Shown piece after piece: positions 58,205 to 64,000 of a stretch of DNA of 64,000 nt. Source of the stretch: Lantana camara (taxonomy: Eukaryota > Streptophyta > Magnoliopsida > Lamiales > Verbenaceae). The position numbers were made by a program, and so were the translations under genes. Position 1 is the stretch's first letter. Every line of letters begins with the position of its first letter. Location: contig CM074865.1 of NCBI GenBank assembly GCA_037501455.1, positions 37,306,501 to 37,370,500 of the forward strand, in the 5' to 3' direction. The notes beneath the pieces were generated by a model. That model saw only the letters and a list, made by a program, of their open reading frames with translations, had not been told where the DNA came from and searched no databases.

Positions 58205-60892
58205 TGTAGCGTCCCGCTACTTCGGCATTTCCAGATAAGCGTCACGAGAGAGTTTAATTCTGTATTTATGTGATTCGCATGCTTTAAATGTCAACGTGTA
58301 ATTTATTTAAGTTTCGTATGCTTTAGAATTTAATTAAATTGTCTGTGCTCGAATGCCCAATACTTGAAGTTAGGGACCTAATTAATTAGGGTGTTTTAGC
58401 CTTCGTGGCAATCTTAAGCTCGGGAATTCGAATTCGAATTCCCACCCCTTCATTAAGTTTGTTTCAACGATTCGAATTCGATGAAATCAACTTTTTATTT
58501 TTCTAAAAGCCATTTGATAACTCTACCATTTTAAAATCCGATCCGAATGGGCCAGATACCATTTGACCCTACCCGTTTTGCCCGACCCGTTTCTTGGCCC
58601 TAGAAAAGGGACCGGATTCCCTTTTCTCTCCCATTTTAATCAGCCCCAACAAGAAAGAAAGGAGAGAAAGAAGAGAAGAAGAGAGTTTTTCCCAACTCCA
58701 ACCTTTGAGCTCAAGTTCTGACTCCAACTCTCACCCAATCGACGAACCGAGGTAAGATATGGATTTCTCTCGTCCTACTCTTCGTTTCTACCGATTGAAT
58801 CTTGTTTTATTGCTTGATTTCTTGAACTTGGAGAACATGATGAATAGTATAGGTTTCGTGTTTTGGGTGTTCGGGCTCTTTTTGAAGTCCAATTTATGCT
58901 CTAATGTGATATATATATGTGATATATCTTGAATTTGAGTGTTTTTGGTGTATTATGTGATTGGAATGTGGTTTGGGGTGGTTTCGGATCCACCCCCGTC
59001 GACCCCCTGTTTCTCTGCTCTTTCTTTCAAAGAAGACGATCCAACACGGCCGTGTCGGACTTTAGTTCATTTACAACACGGCCGTGTCAGCTTTTAGGCC
59101 AATTTTGACAGGGCTGTGCAGCCTTCGTTTGTGATCCGTTTGGCCTGAATTTCGGACGGTAGAAACCTTTTTGAGTCTAGAACATTCTCCAATTGGAATC
59201 ACCTCAAAATTTGTTCTAGATTGTGAGATATAACCGTTTGAATTTTGGGTCGCAACTTCACCGGAATTCTGCTCTCGTTCAAATTCAAACGTACGCCATT
59301 TTCGCCTCGCTTTGAACCACGTTTTGAGCCACATACCATTTTAAAGATCATTGTGTCTAGTTTCAGTTCCAAGAGACAAAACTCAGTCCCCATTTTTCAA
59401 ACTCAAGTTATGACCGTTTTCCTACAGCTTATCCGTTTCGGAAAATTTTCAGCTTTTACCCGTTTTTGGTCAGAACATTTTCTTCCGTTTTTCTTGCTCC
59501 TTGCCACCTCCGAACTCATTCCTAACTTGTTTTATCTTGCTTATGTGTATGTACTTGTTACTATTTGTGTTTTATGTTGCTTATTTAATATGAATTAATT
59601 GCACGAAGCACCTAAACACTTTGTTATGTATCTCCACCTTGTAATATGCATTAATTGTGCACTTGAACGTGTTATATGATTGTAAATGAGTATGTTGAGA
59701 AACTTAACGTCTTTGATTGCATGTAATTTATTCAAATATGTGTTATGCCTATGTGATTACATCTCCTATATACATGAACATACGTCGTGCGTCTATGTCG
59801 TTCATTCTTGAGTCTAAGTCTTGTCTTTTGCCTTCAGTTTGTCCAGGTGCACCCGGGGTGGTGTTTTGTTCATCAAGTTAATTCCAGGGTGAATCAAGTG
59901 CTTTATTTTCGGCTTCTTTTGGTACAAGGTGAGGTTAGGATAAAGTTATACCCTAGCGCAATGTGCTCGTTTTTTAATGTGTGCGATTTATAAGCCTTAT
60001 ATATACATATATATGTGTGAAATATGTACTTTGATGGTTTTGTCATAAGTTTGAAAGTACGAAATGCTATGTATGAGCCTATGTAGGCTTAGTTTGGTTT
60101 GATATGATTTTGAAGTCAGTCTGCGTGATATGTACGTATGATATGTTAAGTACGATATGCATGAATTATGTATGTGTATCTATAGCGGGCTTAAGTTTTG
60201 TTATGCTTTGTGTGTGATATGTTCTGCTTAATGGGGCCCCGACTTTTGTGTAAGGGATGTACTGGAACCCACCTATAGAGGGTTTGCCTCGTATGTATTC
60301 GTTTTGGTTTATCTTGTGAGGTTTGCACTCGTGCCCACCGAGTCTTGTTATGTTACTCTTAAGTTCGTGAAACGGGGGTAGATTCTCAAATTTTGATAAA
60401 ATTTGATATACTTTTAACCTAATAAAATATGTTTGGATATGTGTGCTCAGTCTGCATGTTTTGAACGTACGCATTAATATAAGTTAAGTTTCGTTCATTC
60501 TACTTTGCTAAATCAGCCTATATATATATATTATCATGGGCAAATGTTTTGGTATGCAAAAACTAATCCCGATTTCACGAACATCTTCTTTTTACGTGCT
60601 TTGCTATGTATATTATGTATAGCTTGCGTGTGTTAATCCCTCACTCAGTCAAGTGTGACTGACCCCTCCCTCTTTATGATTTTAGCTCTGCAGGTTTTGG
60701 ATTTGGAGTCCGAGCTAGGCGGAGTGAGTCTATCTTGGAGTCGAGTCTTGCATTAGTTGGGTCTTTGCATTTGCGTTTTGAATTCAGTTTTAGTTTCGTA
60801 TTATGATCCTATGTAGGGATATGTATAAGTATGATTTGTTCATTTATGATTTGAATTCGAGACAGGCTTGTCGGGACAGAATTGAACCCGTT
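58205..60892 (+). repeat. Gypsy-type LTR L, 3' edge missing
   Basis: It starts TGTAGCGTCCCGCTAC. It has a donor-like GAG/GTAAGA (GT begins at 58752), two perfect ACACGGCCGTGT palindromes (59044-59055, 59076-59087), a 7-bp stem-loop TCAGTCA/TGACTGA (60645-60662) and CTGCAG/GTTTTGG (AG at 60692-60693) followed by GAGCTAGGCGGA. It ends where an inverted LTR edge begins. Frames near 59071-59598 are not supported as genes. Confidence 0.8.
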
Positions 60893-62771
60893 TGTACGCA
60901 CCACACCCCCGAACTATGACCCGACACCTGTACGAAATGGAGAGTCCGCACATGCACCAAGTCACAGCGAACGGGTGACAAACGAAAACACACACACTAG
61001 CTAGGCGGTATCTAACCCTATTCAAATGAAAGAATGCAAAACATGACAGTGGAAGCAGTACGAAAGGCCAACTTTTCAAAAACTTTTTATACAATACGGA
61101 TGAAAGCATCAAGCATACTTCAAAATCAACTATACGGGTTCAACTAAACGATCGAACCTGTCCTATTCTGTCCCGAATAATCATATAATCACAACGGGTT
61201 CATCTAATTCGAGCACCTGTCCTAACCTGTCCTGAATTTCACACATTCAATTCATAAATTGAAACCTGCACAAAACATATCTTATACAGAATTTGCGAAT
61301 CATAATTCAGAACAAAATACTTAACAAACTTAAACGAACAAACACAGACTCAACCGACACGACACACCGCCGCCTAGAACGAACTCCAACGACCTGAACC
61401 TGTAACTAAAAACATAAAGGGGGAGGGTTCAGTCCAAAGACTGAGCGAGGGGCTAACGCACGCACACTATACATATATACAGAGCACAACACGTACAAAT
61501 TAGATGTTCGTGAATCCGGGATTAGTTTCTGCACGCCAAAACAGTTTTCTCGTGATAATATATATATATATAGGGTGACTTATCAAACAGGACGAACAAA
61601 ACTTAACTTAACTTATACGTTGATCAAAGTATACGTTCAAATTCATGCAGACTTAGCACACATATTGGAGCATATCTTATTAGATTAAAAGTATAACCAA
61701 TTTTTATCTTAATTTAAGAATCTAACCCCGTTTCAGGAACTTATAACAGACAGAAAGAACACTCGGTGGGTACGAGTTCAAATTCCAACCAACTCCTCAG
61801 ATCATAATAAGTTCAGAGTCAAACATAAATCAAAGTCAGACATACATACCTCTTCTCCGGGTGATGGAAGGGTTGTACATACCCTAACCATCCAGACAGT
61901 TGAGGGGAGTGCTCAATGCTGCTCAAACCCTCAGGACTCCGTCCTCCACCAAACTCCTGGTGGATTTCGGGTTCATCCTTTCTGAAAGATGGAGACTGCA
62001 CTCAGGAGTGACCCGAAGGCCCAATGCCGTCCCGGGGCTCCTTCTTACAAATCTCCGGGGCCCAGTTCAAATTGGTCAAAAGTTCAAAGTTTCAAAAGTT
62101 CAAACCCCGCTACAGACAGACATATTCCATGCATATCGTACATATCATATCGTACGTACATATCACACACACTGACCTCGAAATCATGACAAAACTGAAA
62201 CTAAGCATACATAGGCTCATAAATAGCGTTTCGTACTTTCAAACTTATGACAAAACCATCAAATTACATATTTCGCACATATCTACGTATACATAAGGCT
62301 TACAAAACATTCGAAAACAAACACATTGCAATAGGGTATAACTATATCCTAACCTCACCTGGTACCAAACAGAGCCAAAGATACAGCAAATGGTTCACCC
62401 CGGAACATGCACGACCCACTTCTCACCGCCCCGGGTGCACCTGAACCAACTAGACACACAAAACACAACATAGAGCTCAGATAGACTCAAACAACCACAC
62501 AGAGACGCACGACACATGCTCAAACACTTAAGAAATGAAATCACATAAACCGGGTTCAAATTCATATCAATTACTTACAAAGGAAATCATTATATAGTTC
62601 AGAGAAATCATATTACAAATTAGGACACGTTCATGTGCGCAATTAATGCAAACAATAGAAAGCGAAAGACAAAGTAATTCAAATTATTCATATTAATCCA
62701 TATCAAATAACCAACTCATATTCGTACGAAGGTATTATTTCTTACGTGCAAAAGTTTCTAATTTAATCATA
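60893..62771 (-). repeat. Gypsy-type LTR M, inverted relative to L
   Basis: It begins TGTACGCACCACACCCCC on +. Its reverse complement aligns in blocks with LTR L between about 59620 and 60890 (GGTGAGGTTAGGAT-AAGTTATACCC, GATGGTTTTGTCATAAGTTT, GCACCCGGGG). It has the TCAGTC/GACTGA stem-loop at 61429-61444 and is cut at 62771 by the CACTA end. Confidence 0.8.
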
Positions 62772-63291
62772 CACTACAAGAAAACCTACAAAATCCGATG
62801 GAAAATTCCGAGGGAAACGGTCCGTCGGAATTCCGACGGGCTTTGATTTTTTTTTTTTAAAAATAAAATAAAATAAAACCGACGGGGATTTCCCTCAGAA
62901 TCCCGTCAGTATTTTAAAATATTGAATTTTAAAATAACATACGGTTTTTTTTAAAATATATTATTTTTAAATAGAAATTAAAATAATATTAAATAATGTA
63001 ATTTTTGATTAAATAAAAAATAAAATTAAAAATTAAGAAAAAATAAAAAATAATTAAAACCGACGGGATTTCCCTCGGAATCCCATCGGATTTTGAAAAT
63101 ATTAAATTTTAAAATAACATTAAATAAGTCCGACGGAATACCGATGGGAATTCCGTCGGTTTTTTTTAAAATATAGAATTTTTAAATAAAAATAAAAAAT
63201 AAATATTTCCGACGGGTATCCTGTCGGATTATTTAAATTAAAAAATATATAAATTGAAGTTAAATTTTTTTTTGAAATGCGCTGTGGAGGG

Positions 63292-63347
63292 GGTTCGAAC
63301 GTGGGACTCCATAGAAATCAATTAGGGCTTTGTACCAGTTAGGCTAA
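63292..63347 (-). other. tRNA-like pol III box pair
   Basis: On the minus strand TTAGCCTAACTGG (63335-63347) resembles an A box and CACGTTCGAACCCCC (around 63292-63303) a B box, with tRNA-like spacing. I could not draw a full cloverleaf, so this is a tRNA-derived repeat or SINE-like remnant and not a tRNA gene call. Confidence 0.4.
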
Positions 63348-63350
63348 CAG

Positions 63351-64000
63351 AATTGGGTGTGTGGTTTAGAGTATGTTTTATATGACCTTTAAAATCAAAT
63401 AATACTCAGATAAGTCTAGGGCAGAATTTCACTTCGCAGTTAACGCCAAAAAATCATCTCTTTTTGCCTGACTCCGCCTCCGCCTCAACCTCAGCCTCAG
63501 CCTGCTCCGCCTCCGCCTCAGCCTCAACGATTGAGCCGCCGTCGTCCATGATCTCCGCCTGCGATATCTGCAGCGGTTTCGGGAAAAGTAATAAAACGCG
63601 CCGCCTGCCGAACAAGAAAGGGAAGCGCGTGATGTGAGGTTTACTTGCAAGTTCAGTTTCAGGAATTCTGTTGAGAGGAATTTGAGATCCAGGTGAATAT
63701 TTCAGTTGATTTTCTTGTTAGATTTACTTTCATGTTTTGATTATGCATTCAAGATTAGGGTTTCTGCTGTATAATTAGAGGAATTTGGTTTATAAAGATG
63801 GATTAATAGCATCTGTAATTGAATAGAACTGTCTGTTTAGGTTTTGAGTAGTTTGTTTAATCATCAATGGGGATTGGGGAAGAACACCTTCTTGAGAAAG
63901 GAAAGAATTTAGGCGTCTTTCTGTTGATAATGAAGAGAGAACAATTTGGGTAGCTGTTGCTATCGATCTTGTAAATTGGGGACAAATGAATTTTAACGAA
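63351..64000. other. Unassigned, gene-leader-like sequence
   Basis: A GCCTCC/GCCTCA-rich low-complexity stretch (63466-63535) leads to a short + frame with MISACDICSGFGK (ATG near 63549, stop after about 29 codons). Then comes CCAG/GTGAATATTT, a plausible splice donor near 63692, followed by T-rich DNA with TTAGGGTTTCTGCTG. This looks like a plant 5' UTR with first intron, either host gene or CACTA-encoded. No protein can be named from what is visible. Confidence 0.3.

Larger units (their letters stand above)
62772..64000 (+). mobile_element. Left end of a CACTA (En/Spm-type) DNA transposon
   Basis: CACTACAAGAAAA at 62772-62784 is the standard plant CACTA terminus. It is followed to about 63230 by inverted subterminal units around TCCGACGGG/CCCGTCGGA (for example 62820-62840, 63060-63090, 63129-63160, 63209-63230) in AT-rich DNA; such subterminal repeats bind the transposase in En/Spm. 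The left target triplet would be ATA (62769-62771). The right end and any transposase lie beyond the window, so how much of 63230-64000 belongs to the element is unknown. Confidence 0.82.

Noticed and set aside
59245..59598. 117-codon frame in LTR L
   Set aside because: It lies within the predicted LTR intron; similar LTR I sequence does not keep the frame.
63429..63650. Arg-rich 73-codon minus frame
   Set aside because: It is a translation of the GCCTCC/GCCTCA simple repeat.

Overview
The window is repeat-dense nuclear DNA from a flowering plant, most likely a eudicot. It is almost entirely nested transposable elements: Ty1/copia and Ty3/gypsy LTR retrotransposons, their non-autonomous derivatives, solo or truncated LTRs, and one CACTA DNA-transposon end. 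I found no convincing host protein gene. The plant call rests on the element families (Tekay-type chromovirus, Tat-type gypsy with a tRNA-Asp-like primer site, copia elements with long LTRs and leaders, and CACTA with the CACTACAAGAAAA end) and on introns, AT-rich spacers and TATA-box promoters. Species is not determinable.

Layout. (1) 1-6508: copia element A on +, 5' LTR outside the window; leader, broken gag-pol, 3' LTR. (2) 6509-7380 and 26084-26447: two halves of an old Tekay-like element H on +. It keeps a gag piece, a chromodomain piece and an array of short hairpins but no pol. It was split by LARD1 (7381-26083, -), a large non-coding LTR element whose target duplication is still visible (TTACG/TTATG). 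LARD1 was in turn split by a young, structurally complete Tekay element (11900-22001, -, target duplication CGTTG) with an uninterrupted gag-pol. (3) 26448-31314: decayed Tat-lineage gypsy element on +, inserted in H's LTR and cut by LARD2 (31315-39826, +), a relative of LARD1 with 4.2-kb LTRs. (4) 39827-41546: start of another gypsy-type LTR, GC-rich inside. (5) 41547-51718: copia element E on -, in tandem form: leader, PBS, LTR, decayed internal region, leader, PBS, LTR. (6) 51719-52247: inverted fragment of the copia-A LTR. (7) 52248-62771: a pile of truncated gypsy LTRs in alternating orientation, including one solo LTR. (8) 62772-64000: left end of a CACTA element.

The elements do not form a host pathway. 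Only the Tekay copy at 11900-22001 looks able to encode Gag, protease, RT/RNase H and integrase; LARD1, LARD2 and H would need such proteins in trans and share LTR, primer-site and polypurine-tract (PPT) architecture with it. The most interesting signals are non-coding: (a) clusters of short palindromes, usually centred on GGCC, at the same place in divergent LTRs but with family-specific sequence; (b) a CAGTC/GACTG stem-loop present in all nine LTR copies that reach that point; (c) splice-donor and acceptor-like sites predicting an intron within these LTRs; (d) 27-30-bp-period hairpin arrays in the pol-less elements; (e) a hairpin just upstream of the PPT that exists in two unrelated sequence versions; (f) a copia leader built of four stem-loops presenting the same loop sequence. 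Structures were found by reading and hand pairing, not by folding software.
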